Positions 1-8,631 of a stretch of DNA of 64,000 nt are shown here, piece by piece. Positions within the stretch are counted from its first letter, which is position 1; every line of letters begins with the position of its first letter. The notes under the pieces were generated by a model. The model had not been told where the DNA came from, did not search any database, and worked only from the letters and a program-made list of their open reading frames with translations. Origin of the DNA: Levilactobacillus parabrevis ATCC 53295. GTDB taxonomy: Bacteria; Bacillota; Bacilli; Lactobacillales; Lactobacillaceae. Location of the stretch: NCBI RefSeq assembly GCF_001434055.1, contig NZ_AZCZ01000004.1, forward strand, positions 29,717-93,716. The letters run 5' to 3'. The translations under genes were made by a program, and so were the position numbers.

Positions 1-197
1 ACCACTGAAAGACCCAGGCCCAAAACAACTCCCTGCGTCAGAAAGTGACGTAATTCAAAATGATCACTATAGACGGCGCTCCCAAAGCTCCGCCGTTCGC
101 GTTTGATCCGTGAGCGACTCGTCACCCACAACCGCAGTACCGCGACCCACACCATGAGCTGCAGGAGGTAACTGCCACACGCTATAAACATCCGCAT
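1..197 (-). CDS. MinJ-like (PDZ) membrane protein, N-terminal fragment
   Basis: The open frame starts at an ATG at 197, with an AGAAAGG ribosome binding site about ten bases upstream, and runs off the left edge of the window. About 65 residues are visible: a hydrophobic segment (SYLLQLMVWVAVLRLWV), then a basic stretch with RIKRERRSFGSAVY and FELRHFLTQG, then the start of a second hydrophobic segment. A membrane helix followed by an 'RIKRER.. F' stretch fits the N-terminus of MinJ/PDZ-type membrane proteins of Firmicutes. A minJ homologue also lies near prfB in Bacillus subtilis. MinJ bridges DivIVA and MinD at division sites. The PDZ domain itself is outside the window, so the family call rests on a short stretch plus synteny. 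The gene follows the prfB terminator. Confidence 0.5.
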   Translation of the reverse strand, partial: MRMFIACGSYLLQLMVWVAVLRLWVTSRSRIKRERRSFGSAVYSDHFELRHFLTQGVVLGLGLSV

Positions 198-246
198 GTC
201 ATCGACACCTTTCTTGAAAAAATAACTGTCCCCAGTATAGCATGAA

Positions 247-284
247 AGAAAAGCGGGTCGCACGACATTCGTGTTACCCGCCTA
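247..284 (-). terminator. prfB rho-independent terminator
   Basis: On the minus strand GCGGGT pairs with ACCCGC. A second inner stem, CACGA/TCGTG, closes a three-base loop, and a TTTTCTTT run follows. It lies 120 bases after the prfB stop and separates prfB from the MinJ-like gene. Confidence 0.8.
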
Positions 285-405
285 ATGATTTTACAAAATG
301 ACTACTACCGCTGGCGACTGAGAGCGAAACCAGCAGCCTTTTGGTGCACGTTTCAACCATATAAGATGGTTGAGGTTTTGTTCCAGACTCCTGTTAACGC
401 TAGGT

Positions 406-1522
406 TCAGTCTGGATTCTTCTGACTGAGTTGCCATTGCAAGTAGGCGTCAATGAAGGGATCGAGATCCCCATCCATAACGGCTTGCCCATTCCCGGTTT
501 CGTAATCCGTCCGGTGATCCTTAACCATCGTGTACGGATGGAAGACGTAGGAGCGAATCTGCGACCCCCAGCCAATATCCATCTGTTCACCTTCGATGGC
601 GGCTTTTTCCTGAGCCTTCTTTTCCTCTTCACGTTCATACAACTTAGCTCGCAACATCCCCATCGCCGTCTGCCGGTTTTGGAGCTGTGACCGTTGTGCC
701 TGACTCTGGGTCACGATTCCGGTTGGAATATGGGTAATCCGCACGGCCGATGACGTCTTGTTAACGTGTTGCCCACCGGCACCGGACGCCCGATAAACGT
801 CGACTTTCAAGTCAGCCGGATTGATGTCCACGTCCACGGTATCGTCCAGCTCGGGTAAGACATCCACGGAAGCAAAGGACGTGTGACGCCGACCCGCCGA
901 ATCAAATGGTGAGATCCGCACGAGACGGTGCACCCCTTTTTCGGATCTTAGATAACCGTAGGCGTTGTGCCCGGCAATCAACAGTGTTGCGCTACTCAAG
1001 CCAGCAACTTCACCTGGCTGGTAATCCAGCACCGTGACTGTAAAGGCGTGCTGATCTGCCCAGCGCGTATACATCCGCATGAGCATTTCACCCCAGTCTT
1101 GGGATTCAGTGCCCCCAGCGCCCGGATGAATTTCCAGAATCGCATTGTTCCGGTCATACTTCTGGTTCAATAACTGATTCAGGCTGTACTGATGTAAGGC
1201 ATCCTGAGCGGCTTTGAAATTCTGTTCGAACTCCACCTGCATATCTGCATCGGGTTCTTCTTGCAACAATTCCACGGCAACTTCCAGGTCATCAATCTGA
1301 TCGTTGAGGCTCTGGAATTCTTCAACCTTTTTCTTCATTTCATTGGTTTCATCAATCAGTTTTTGGGCCGACTGCGCATCGTTCCAAAAATCAGGTTGGG
1401 CCATCTGACTTTCATTGATACTGATGCTCTCGTTCAGGGCATCAAAGTCAAAGTGACCCCCTAAAGCCGGCAAGTTGTTCCTTCATGGTCGCAATGTTAC
1501 GTTTGGCATCGCTGAGTTCCAT
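406..1522 (-). CDS. prfB: Peptide chain release factor 2 (RF2), programmed +1 frameshift
   Basis: RF2 ends translation at UGA and UAA codons. The true start is the ATG at 1522, preceded by AAGGAG. Frame 0 gives about 24 residues (MELSDAKRNIATMKEQLAGF...) and then reaches an in-frame TGA at 1448-1450. A +1 shift at CTT-TGA-C joins it to the long frame that ends at 406, for about 371 residues in total. The main frame carries the SPF anticodon-mimic tripeptide (RISPFDSAGRR) and the catalytic GGQ loop (SGAGGQHVNK). An annotation that ignores the shift would start about 16 residues too late, at an internal CTG/TTG-like codon. The gene lies directly downstream of secA, the usual order in lactobacilli. 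Confidence 0.97.
1447..1462 (-). promoter_or_regulatory. RF2 autoregulatory frameshift site
   Basis: The minus strand reads AGG GGG TCA CTT TGA C. An internal Shine-Dalgarno-like AGGGGG sits just before the CTT slippery codon and the UGA stop. This is the classic bacterial RF2 recoding cassette: low RF2 slows UGA decoding and favours the +1 slip, so RF2 controls its own level. Confidence 0.95.
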
Positions 1523-1658
1523 AGTGGTTGGCTCCTTTTTTTATTGATTTTGTGATTTTTCGTTTTTTGTGTGTTGCGTTTCGATGGGCCACATTTACAT
1601 GCTTATTGGCTATATTGCCGAAACGTGTGCTCATGGGCAGTCAGTTCCGCTTAACCCC

Positions 1659-1697
1659 GCTAAGCCAAAAATCCAAGACCGGGATTTTTACCTTAGC
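1659..1697. repeat. Imperfect hairpin between secA and prfB
   Basis: GCTAAG...CTTAGC encloses AAAAATCC...GGATTTTT around a seven-base loop. It lies in the prfB upstream region and has A/T arms on both strands. It could be a bidirectional terminator-like structure or a leader hairpin. The function is not known. Confidence 0.5.
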
Positions 1698-1743
1698 GAC
1701 GTTAATGCTCGCTGACTAACCACCCATGATCACACTCTTTTTC

Positions 1744-1776
1744 AAAAAACGAGGCCGGAATCTCTTCCCGCCTCGT
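1744..1776 (-). terminator. secA terminator
   Basis: On the minus strand CGAGGC pairs with GCCTCG, extended by CC/GG, and is followed by TTTTTT. It starts nine bases after the secA stop. Confidence 0.85.
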
Positions 1777-1784
1777 CTCCCGTA

Positions 1785-4148
1785 CTAACGGGTAATATTT
1801 TGTCGAATTTCTGACTTCATGAATAATCGGGTGGCATCGTAATCGATGTCAGAGATCATTTCACCAAACATCCGGAATCCTTCTTGTTGATATTCAACTA
1901 ATGGGTTCAACTGACCATAGCCCCGCAGACCGATTGATTGACGCAATTGGTCCATGGTGTCGATGTGGTCCGTCCAGTGAGAGTCCACACAACGTAAGAG
2001 CACAACCTTTTCGAATTCCAACATTTGAGCTGGATCGTAGAGTTGCTTTTGCTTTTCATTGTAGACATCTTCGGCTAAGCCCATGAAGTAGGCCTTGATC
2101 TCATCAGCCGACTTGCCCTTCAATGCATCCAGGCTGATCTTTTCTGGTGAAACCATTGCGGAGATCCCGAAGTCGAGTAACGTATCCAAATCCCAATCGG
2201 ATTGGTCACCCTGGGTGTGTAAGTTAACCACCCGGTCAACGGTCCGTTGGATCATTGGCATCAAGACCCACTTGAGGGACTTGTCTTGGTTAATGACTTG
2301 GTTACGTTCGCCATAGATGACATCACGCTGTTGCCGCATAACATCATCGTATTGCAGCACGTTCTTCCGGGAATCGTAGTTGTTCCCTTCAACCCGCTTT
2401 TGGGCAGATTCAACTTGCTTCGTAATCATCCGGCTACGGATAACGGCATCTTCACCGTCAACGTTCATCCGTTCGAGGAAGTTCTTGACCCGTTCGGAAC
2501 CGAACCGACGCATCAAATCATCTTCCAAGGACAGGTAGAACTGGGTCATACCAGGGTCACCTTGACGACCGGAACGCCCACGAAGCTGGTTATCAATCCG
2601 CCGAGATTCGTGTCGTTCAGTCCCGATAACGGCTAAACCACCAATTTCAACCACGCCGGGTCCCAATTTAATATCGGTCCCCCGCCCAGCCATGTTGGTC
2701 GCAATGGTAACAGCACCACGTTGGCCGGCGTTTTGAATGATATCGGCTTCCTTCGCATGGTTCTTAGCGTTCAAGACCACGTGCGGAATGTTTTCATCAT
2801 CCAACCGTTGTGAAATGTATTCGGACGTTTCAACGGCAACGGTACCAATCAACATTGGTTGACCCTTTTCGTGTAACATCTTGATTTCATTAACCACGGC
2901 ATCAAACTTGGATTCCAAGGTTGGGTACAACAGGTCAGGTTCATCGACCCGGACAACCGGCTTGTTGGTTGGCACGGAGATAACGTCCATGTTGTAGATT
3001 TCCCGGAACTCTTCAACTTCGGTCTTCGCAGTACCCGTCATCCCGGCAAGCTTCTTGTACATCCGGAATAAGTTTTGGTACGTGATGTTGGCCATCGTCT
3101 TCGTTTCTTCTTGAATCTCGACGCCTTCCTTGGCTTCAATGGCTTGGTGCAGCCCGTCGGAGTACCGACGACCTTCCATAACCCGCCCAGTAAAGGAATC
3201 AACGATCAGAACTTCGCCGTCTTGAACCACGTAGTCTTTGTCCCGCAGCATGATGAAGTTTGCCCGTAAGGCTTGATCCATATGGTGGGTCAACGCCGTG
3301 TTATCGGTGTCGTATAAGTTCTTCAGGTTAAAGTACTTTTCAGCCTTTTCAATCCCAACGTCGGTCAAAGCCACCGTCTTGGATTCAAGGTCGATCTTAA
3401 AGTCTTCTTTTTCGTGTAACGTCTTGGCGAAACGGTCAACCCGTTTGTAAAGGGCACTCGTTCCTTCAGACTGACCAGAAATGATCAATGGCGTCCGCGC
3501 TTCATCAATTAAGATGGAGTCAACTTCATCGACAATCGCGAAGTTCAGGGGCCGTTGAACCATATCTTCCTTGTAGACAACCATGTTATCACGCAGGTAA
3601 TCGAACCCGATTTCCCCGTTGGTCGAATACGTAATATCGGCCTTGTAGGCTTCACGCTTCTCTTCAGGGGACTTTTCAGCGGAGTTTAACCCCACGGAAA
3701 GGCCCATCCAGTTATAAAGTTCACCCATTTCAGTGGCATCACGTGCGGATAAGTATTCGTTAACCGTAACAACGTGCACCCCTTCGCCAGCTAAGGCGTT
3801 CAGGTAAACGGGCATGGTCGCGGTCAAGGTCTTCCCTTCACCGGTCTTCATTTCGGCAATGTTACCTTCATGAAGCACAATTCCCCCCATAATTTGGACG
3901 TGGAATGGATAGAGGCCGAGGACCCGCTTTGCGCCTTCACGAACGGCAGCGAAGGCTTCAGGCAGTAAATCGTCCAAGGTTTCGCCGTCTTGATAGCGTT
4001 GCTTTAATTCTGGCGTTTTTGCTTGCAGATCTGCATCTGAAAGCTTTGCGTATTCATCAGCGTAAGCACCGACTTCATCCGCTAATTTACTGAGGCGTCG
4101 TAAAGTCCGTCGATCACTTTCGACCCATCGTTTCAAAATATTTGCCAT
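1785..4148 (-). CDS. secA: Preprotein translocase ATPase SecA
   Basis: SecA is the ATP-driven motor that pushes unfolded secretory proteins through SecYEG. The start is the ATG at 4148 ([14 protein letters not shown]), with GAAGGG upstream; a longer frame exists but has no binding site. The protein is 787 residues. It has Walker A in [11 protein letters not shown], the DEVD-type Walker B in [15 protein letters not shown], and the conserved helicase motifs [13 protein letters not shown] and [12 protein letters not shown]. It ends at [10 protein letters not shown], so the C-terminal zinc-binding SEC-C tail found in many SecA proteins is absent, which is common in lactobacilli. The protein acts at the inner face of the membrane. 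A terminator separates it from prfB. Confidence 0.98.
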   Translation of the reverse strand: MANILKRWVESDRRTLRRLSKLADEVGAYADEYAKLSDADLQAKTPELKQRYQDGETLDDLLPEAFAAVREGAKRVLGLYPFHVQIMGGIVLHEGNIAEMKTGEGKTLTATMPVYLNALAGEGVHVVTVNEYLSARDATEMGELYNWMGLSVGLNSAEKSPEEKREAYKADITYSTNGEIGFDYLRDNMVVYKEDMVQRPLNFAIVDEVDSILIDEARTPLIISGQSEGTSALYKRVDRFAKTLHEKEDFKIDLESKTVALTDVGIEKAEKYFNLKNLYDTDNTALTHHMDQALRANFIMLRDKDYVVQDGEVLIVDSFTGRVMEGRRYSDGLHQAIEAKEGVEIQEETKTMANITYQNLFRMYKKLAGMTGTAKTEVEEFREIYNMDVISVPTNKPVVRVDEPDLLYPTLESKFDAVVNEIKMLHEKGQPMLIGTVAVETSEYISQRLDDENIPHVVLNAKNHAKEADIIQNAGQRGAVTIATNMAGRGTDIKLGPGVVEIGGLAVIGTERHESRRIDNQLRGRSGRQGDPGMTQFYLSLEDDLMRRFGSERVKNFLERMNVDGEDAVIRSRMITKQVESAQKRVEGNNYDSRKNVLQYDDVMRQQRDVIYGERNQVINQDKSLKWVLMPMIQRTVDRVVNLHTQGDQSDWDLDTLLDFGISAMVSPEKISLDALKGKSADEIKAYFMGLAEDVYNEKQKQLYDPAQMLEFEKVVLLRCVDSHWTDHIDTMDQLRQSIGLRGYGQLNPLVEYQQEGFRMFGEMISDIDYDATRLFMKSEIRQNITR

Positions 4149-5021
4149 GTGAGAATTCCCTTCAGTACATTTTAATAAGTCTGCGTCAACCACTCCCGGC
4201 TTACACCGGTAGTTTGTGGATCCAACGCCGAACAGCGCTGCCACCACAATTACCCCCAAATTGAACTGAGTTAGCCCCAATCCTAGGAGTTATTGCTGCC
4301 CACAGGTTGCTGGGCGGACAGCTGGATAATCTTAATAAAATCGCTCATTCTTTTGCAAGAATAATCCTCGTTGCCAGCAAGTTAAACTTGCCGCGCACGA
4401 GACAGTGATTTCAACCGTTTATTTTGGCAATAAATCAATCTACATTTTAACACTAACCCAGCCAATATGAAACTTTTCTAATCATGTAAATGCCGTAAAA
4501 CCGCTTTCTTTCGCATGATTATTGACTAAAATAGTCACTAAACTATCACCCTTATTGACCCCAGGTCTACGCCAACCTCCTCCCAAGCGGGAATCGCGTC
4601 GTTTCAGCTGGTCTAGTCCCTAAGAGTAATCTTATTAATTTTACCAGATTAACCGCTGAATGTATCGCTTTTTGCATAACAGTTGCTTAACAATCCCATG
4701 ACAGATTGGCATATGGGTTAGCCCCCTTAATCATTCGACAATTCCGGCAAAAGCGGTAATTCTAAACGCCTATTATCCTCGACACGCTGCCAATAACGCC
4801 ATAACAGTCATTTTGAAATAGCGTATCCAACGTTCCAGAATGCTCAGCAATATCAACTTATTTTTATATAAGACGCATTGTTTGGCAAACGACCGAACTG
4901 AAAATCATCAATCTGAGGTTATATTAAAAGTCGCTTAGCTAACGTTAATAGCACATTGACTATCAAGGTTAGCCGTGAGGGTGGTAGTGAGGCGAATGAA
5001 CATTAACGTTCTCGGTGCAAA
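4149..5021. other. Long gene-free region upstream of secA
   Basis: About 870 bases without a credible gene. On the minus strand the 290 bases before secA are rich in hairpins: CTCGT...ACGAG around GCAAGTT/AACTTGC, ATTCTT/AAGAAT, GCCC/GGGC flanked by GCTG/AGC, and TTGTGG/CCACAA. Further right is a perfect 9-bp inverted repeat, AACGTTAAT (4941-4949) and ATTAACGTT (5002-5010). No known riboswitch or RNA family was recognised. Confidence 0.45.
4437..4465 (-). promoter_or_regulatory. Candidate secA promoter
   Basis: On the minus strand: -35 TTGGCT, 17-base spacer, -10 TAGATT. Use of this promoter would give secA a leader of roughly 280 bases. It was chosen by eye and other weak candidates exist. 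Confidence 0.4.
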
Positions 5022-5050
5022 CTAAAAAGCACCGCACAAGGCGGTGCTTC
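5022..5050 (-). terminator. hpf terminator
   Basis: AAGCACCGC pairs perfectly with GCGGTGCTT around a five-base loop and is followed on the minus strand by TTTTTAGT. Confidence 0.88.
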
Positions 5051-5073
5051 ATTAGTTTAGTTAACATTATTGG

Positions 5074-5628
5074 TTATTGGTCATCGGCTTCGATCAAACC
5101 GTAGCGGCCGTCATTACGACGGTACACAATGCTAATGCCGTTCGTTTCAGCATCTTCATAGATAAAGAAATCGTGGCCTAACATGTCCATTTGCAGGACA
5201 GCCTCTTCATTATCCATTGGCTTCAACGAAACGCGCTTGGTCCGAACAACCTCTAACTCCTTACCTTCAGCTGGTTCTGGCTCCGCAGCTTCGGGTGCGA
5301 AATCAAGGTTCTTGTAACCTTTTTCCCGGGACTTACGGTTAACTTTGGTCTTGTACTTGCGAATTTGCCGTTCCAGCTTATCGGTAACCAAATCAACACT
5401 TGCATATAAGTCCGGAGAAGTTTCCTCTGCCCGTAATGTCAAGTATGGGAGTGGGATTGTTACTTCAACCTTCGCTGTCTTGTTCTGGTAGACCTTCAGG
5501 TTGACATGCGCAATTGCCTCAACTTTGTTGTCGAAATATTTCTCCAACTTGCTGATACGCTTTTCAACGTAATCCCGTATTGCGTCAGTAACTTCGATGT
5601 TTTCACCACGAATATTAAATGTGAGCAT
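5074..5628 (-). CDS. hpf: Ribosome hibernation promoting factor, long form
   Basis: This factor pairs 70S ribosomes into inactive 100S dimers in stationary phase and stress. It has 184 residues, the length of the long form. The N-terminal S30AE/YfiA-like domain (MLTFNIRGENIEVTDAIRDYVEKRISKLEKYF) occupies about residues 1-100. An acidic linker (PEAAEPEPAEGKE) follows, then the C-terminal dimerisation domain (residues about 125-184, LGHDFFIYEDAETNGISIVYRR). The start ATG has an AAGGGAGAG binding site. It stands alone with its own terminator, between comFC and secA, a conserved neighbourhood in Firmicutes. Confidence 0.96.
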   Translation of the reverse strand: MLTFNIRGENIEVTDAIRDYVEKRISKLEKYFDNKVEAIAHVNLKVYQNKTAKVEVTIPLPYLTLRAEETSPDLYASVDLVTDKLERQIRKYKTKVNRKSREKGYKNLDFAPEAAEPEPAEGKELEVVRTKRVSLKPMDNEEAVLQMDMLGHDFFIYEDAETNGISIVYRRNDGRYGLIEADDQ

Positions 5629-5766
5629 AAAACTTCTCTCCCTTCAACCAAGAAACACTTGGCTTGCTCAGCATTAGAAGGACCACTCTTCTAATATGCT
5701 TTGCTTACTATTATTATAATAGAAAGCCCTATCAGAAACAATTATTCTCACGAAATTTAATGGTGC

Positions 5767-6444
5767 TCAACGCGCTAAAGTCAAGCTAGTAACCGCTTTC
5801 GCGCCCCCTAAATAAATTTGGCTCGCCGCTTGTCGCAATGTTCTCCCCGTCGTGTAGACGTCATCCAACAGTAACACCCGCTGATTCACAATGATTTTTG
5901 CTGCAGCGGCGTCCAACATAAACGGTTGTGGCGTCACCAATCGCTCTGCTCGAGTCTTAGCCGATTGAGGCTGAGATTTGTGATCCGCTTTCACTCGTAA
6001 CACCTGCTGAAAGGGCTGACCATGCAGCCACCCTGTGACCTGGTTAAAGCCCCGGGTCAGCCACGTCCGTTGATCCACTGGAATTGGGACCAACACATCA
6101 TAACTTTGTTGGGCTAAAGCTTGGTACAGTGGGGTCTGTAGCGCCTTACGCAGGGCATAATCTCCTTGGAATTTATACTGCTGCATGTAAGCTTTCATCC
6201 CCGCATCGTACTGAAAAAGCGCCCGATTCGTCAGTGTCTCTGCCCCCCAACGCTCACAGTCATGACACCGAACTGTCGTCGCCTGCTGCCGACCGCACGC
6301 CGGACAGTGAGCGCCAGTAATCGGCGTAAATCGCTCCTGACAGTTGAGACAGAGGGCTGGTACCGGCAACGGTCGCCAGCGCAACAAGTCCTGCAGGGTC
6401 ACCGGGGGCTCGAAAGTTCGGGCACACCACACGCAGATAGTCAT
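5767..6444 (-). CDS. comFC: ComF family protein ComFC
   Basis: Cytosolic late competence protein of 225 residues. The N-terminus has a zinc-ribbon pattern (CVWC, CLNC, CPACGR, CHDC). The C-terminus carries a phosphoribosyltransferase-type motif, RVLLLDDVYTTGRTL. In B. subtilis ComFC works with ComFA in taking up transforming DNA as single strands. The start ATG overlaps the comFA stop (ATGA) and has a GGGAGGG binding site, so the two genes are translationally coupled. Whether this strain is naturally transformable cannot be read from this window. Confidence 0.9.
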   Translation of the reverse strand: MTICVWCARTFEPPVTLQDLLRWRPLPVPALCLNCQERFTPITGAHCPACGRQQATTVRCHDCERWGAETLTNRALFQYDAGMKAYMQQYKFQGDYALRKALQTPLYQALAQQSYDVLVPIPVDQRTWLTRGFNQVTGWLHGQPFQQVLRVKADHKSQPQSAKTRAERLVTPQPFMLDAAAAKIIVNQRVLLLDDVYTTGRTLRQAASQIYLGGAKAVTSLTLAR

Positions 6445-7757
6445 GGTCGCCGCCCTCCCCGTTGCTTTCCCTGTCGATTGAGTCGCGTAATCATCACCTG
6501 CGCACGCCGAACGGCCCGGGTCTGCGTTTGGACGTAGCAGGTCACTTCGCCCCCTGGAAATTTTGCGCTCCGCCCAGCTCGTCCGGCAATCTGAACCAGT
6601 GCCGCCGTTGAAAAGACGGCATCGTCACCACCCAGAATCACCACCGCAATATTGGGAAAGGTCACCCCCCGCTCCAGAATCGTGGTCGTCACTAGAAAAG
6701 AGAGTCGTTGATCGCGTAACGCCTGAACCTTGCACGTTCGTTCTGGATCGGCGGCGTGGACACTAACCCCACCACGGATGCCTTGTCGTCCTAACTCAGC
6801 CATGATCTCTGGGAGGTCACGGACGTGGGGGACGAACAGCAGAAATCGTTGCCCCTTCTGTAGATAAGTTAGGAGTTGTTGAATGAGGGGACGCGGTAAT
6901 CGCCCCTTGCGTAAATATTCTCGCCACCGCCACGCCAATTTCACCCGCAGTTGTGGCAAGAGATAACCATGGTAGCGCAAGGGTAAATAAGTCGCGACCA
7001 GCGTCCGTTGGCGAATCTGACGCTGCAGCTTTTCGCCTGGCGTGGCTGTGAGGTAGAGATGCTGGCCCGTGGGCTTCTCGGCGCGTGTAATCGCCAATTG
7101 GAGTAACGGACTCGTTGCCAATGGAAAGGCGTCGACCTCATCCACAATGATCCAGTCAAAGGCGTGTTCGAACCGTAACAACTGGTGGGTTGTGCAGACG
7201 GTCAGCTGACTGTAGCGATACGGAGCCGGTTGCTCCCCGTACAATACACACTGGCTGACTGCCGCAAATGCCGCTTGAATTCGTGGAGCGAGCTCCAAAC
7301 AGACGTCCACCCGAGGTGAAGCCCAGGCGACTCGCCATCCTCGTGCAACAGCCCATGCCAATGCCGGGTAAACAATCTCAGTCTTTCCAGCCCCAGTCAC
7401 GGCCCACAACAATTGACTTTGGCCCTGCTGGACGTGCTGGCGAATCTTCTCGGCGGCCCGTTGCTGATCCGGACTCAATTTTCCCGTCCAAGTCAGCGGT
7501 GACTCTGATGGCGAGAACCGATTGGGCTCCGGAATAGTGTATAATTTAGTCTGTGAGGTCACCCGCCCTAGCTGTAGGCACTGGCGGCAGTACCACGCCC
7601 CATTCGGCAGCTGATCCGAGTTCGCCAACCACTGCTGACACCGTTGGCACTGATACCGCTGACCAACTCGCTTTACGGCCAGCTTTCCCGTTCCCAACCG
7701 GTCCGTCCCGGTGGTAGCTGGTAAGCGGCGACCAAAATACTCTGATAAATTAATCAT
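6441..7757 (-). CDS. comFA: ComFA DEAD-box DNA translocase
   Basis: Membrane-associated ATPase thought to power DNA import during competence. It has 438 residues. The N-terminal zinc finger has paired cysteines (CQRC, CRQC). Walker A is in WAVTGAGKTEIVYP, Walker B/DEAD-like in WIIVDEVDAFPL, motif III in LYLTATPG, and the C-terminal helicase lobe has the arginine-rich motif VQIAGRAGRSAKFPGG. The start ATG follows GGGAGGAACTTC. It forms an operon with comFC and is divergent from the YigZ-family gene, with only 77 bases between, as in other lactobacilli. Confidence 0.93.
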   Translation of the reverse strand: MINLSEYFGRRLPATTGTDRLGTGKLAVKRVGQRYQCQRCQQWLANSDQLPNGAWYCRQCLQLGRVTSQTKLYTIPEPNRFSPSESPLTWTGKLSPDQQRAAEKIRQHVQQGQSQLLWAVTGAGKTEIVYPALAWAVARGWRVAWASPRVDVCLELAPRIQAAFAAVSQCVLYGEQPAPYRYSQLTVCTTHQLLRFEHAFDWIIVDEVDAFPLATSPLLQLAITRAEKPTGQHLYLTATPGEKLQRQIRQRTLVATYLPLRYHGYLLPQLRVKLAWRWREYLRKGRLPRPLIQQLLTYLQKGQRFLLFVPHVRDLPEIMAELGRQGIRGGVSVHAADPERTCKVQALRDQRLSFLVTTTILERGVTFPNIAVVILGGDDAVFSTAALVQIAGRAGRSAKFPGGEVTCYVQTQTRAVRRAQVMITRLNRQGKQRGGRRP

Positions 7758-7834
7758 GAAGTTCCTCCCATCTGGTGGTACAGGAACTAACTCCGTAAAA
7801 AGCGGCGAAATATTTTTGAGAAAGGTGTTTTTTT

Positions 7835-8497
7835 ATGGAAACCGACTATTTAACGATTCAAGCAACTGGCCAACACGACCTAGAAATCAAAAAATCTCGC
7901 TTTATCACCGATATCGCTCGCGTGGCGACTGAAGACGAAGCCAAGGCGTTTCTTGCCACCGTCAGTGCACGTGAACCCAAAGCCAACCATCATTGCTGGG
8001 CCTACGTCTTGGGTGAACACGATGAGATTCAACGGGAAAGTGACAACGGTGAGCCCTCGGGAACGGCCGGTGTTCCTATTCTAACGGTGCTACAACGCAA
8101 TCAGCTCCACAACGTGATTGCCGTCGTCACCCGTTACTTTGGTGGCATCAAGCTAGGTGCCGGTGGTTTAATCCGCGCCTACAGTAACGCTACATCGACG
8201 GCAATCGAAGCTGTTGGCGTCGTCAAACGTGTCCGCCAACGTGCCCTGACCCTAGCGGTCGATTATGCCAACTACGACCGACTGAACCACTACCTGACCG
8301 AAGAAAAAATCACCACGCTAGACACCGCCTACACGGATGCCGTAGCCGTCACAATTGCGGTCGATTTAGACAAAGTTGACGCCACCCAGCAAGCCATTAC
8401 GGATCTTCTCAGCAACCGATTGACCGTGACTGTGGGTGACATTGACTACCACGAAGTTCCCGTTGAGATCCACGCCAGTAGCCGCGAAACGGACTAA
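7835..8497 (+). CDS. YigZ/IMPACT family protein (YvyE)
   Basis: The protein has 220 residues and belongs to the widespread YigZ/IMPACT family. The N-terminal half has the signature GEPSGTAGVPIL and TRYFGGIKLGAGGL, and the C-terminal half is a ferredoxin-like domain (DUF1949). Eukaryotic relatives regulate translation initiation factor kinases; the bacterial role is not settled. The start ATG follows GAAAGGTG. It is transcribed divergently from comFA, the same pairing as yvyE near comF in B. subtilis. Confidence 0.9.
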   Translation: METDYLTIQATGQHDLEIKKSRFITDIARVATEDEAKAFLATVSAREPKANHHCWAYVLGEHDEIQRESDNGEPSGTAGVPILTVLQRNQLHNVIAVVTRYFGGIKLGAGGLIRAYSNATSTAIEAVGVVKRVRQRALTLAVDYANYDRLNHYLTEEKITTLDTAYTDAVAVTIAVDLDKVDATQQAITDLLSNRLTVTVGDIDYHEVPVEIHASSRETD

Positions 8498-8516
8498 CCT
8501 TGTAAAAAACAGTCGT

Positions 8517-8566
8517 CAGTTTCGCCTGCGGCTCGCGGTAGAACCCCTGGTAGCCGCAGACAACTG
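8517..8566. repeat. Minimal hairpin sharing the ends of the cruciform repeat family
   Basis: CAGTTtcgcCTGCGGCT pairs with AGCCGCAGacAACTG. The right part (CCCTGGTAGCCGCAGAC) and left part (TCGCCTGCGGCT) match the terminal sequences of the large intergenic repeats at 19205, 45462, 49144, 51857 and 52292. It looks like a copy reduced to its closing stem. No poly-T follows, so it is not a typical terminator. Confidence 0.55.
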
Positions 8567-8591
8567 ATTTCATCCCCATTTAATAAATATG

Positions 8592-8628
8592 AAAAAAGCG
8601 GCACGCCAATTTAACGGCGTGCTGCTTT
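8592..8628 (-). terminator. tagO terminator (possibly bidirectional)
   Basis: AGCGGCACGCC pairs with GGCGTGCTGCTTT. On the minus strand a run of six T follows. It lies immediately after the tagO stop and may also serve the convergent YigZ-family gene. Confidence 0.85.
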
Positions 8629-8631
8629 CGT

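Noticed and set aside
4149..4280. N-terminal extension of SecA to 4280
   Set aside because: The 44 extra residues do not fit SecA, and the conserved start MANILKRW has a ribosome binding site right before it.
8517..8566. Rho-independent terminator of the YigZ-family gene
   Set aside because: The stem is good, but no T run follows; the better terminator is at 8592-8628.
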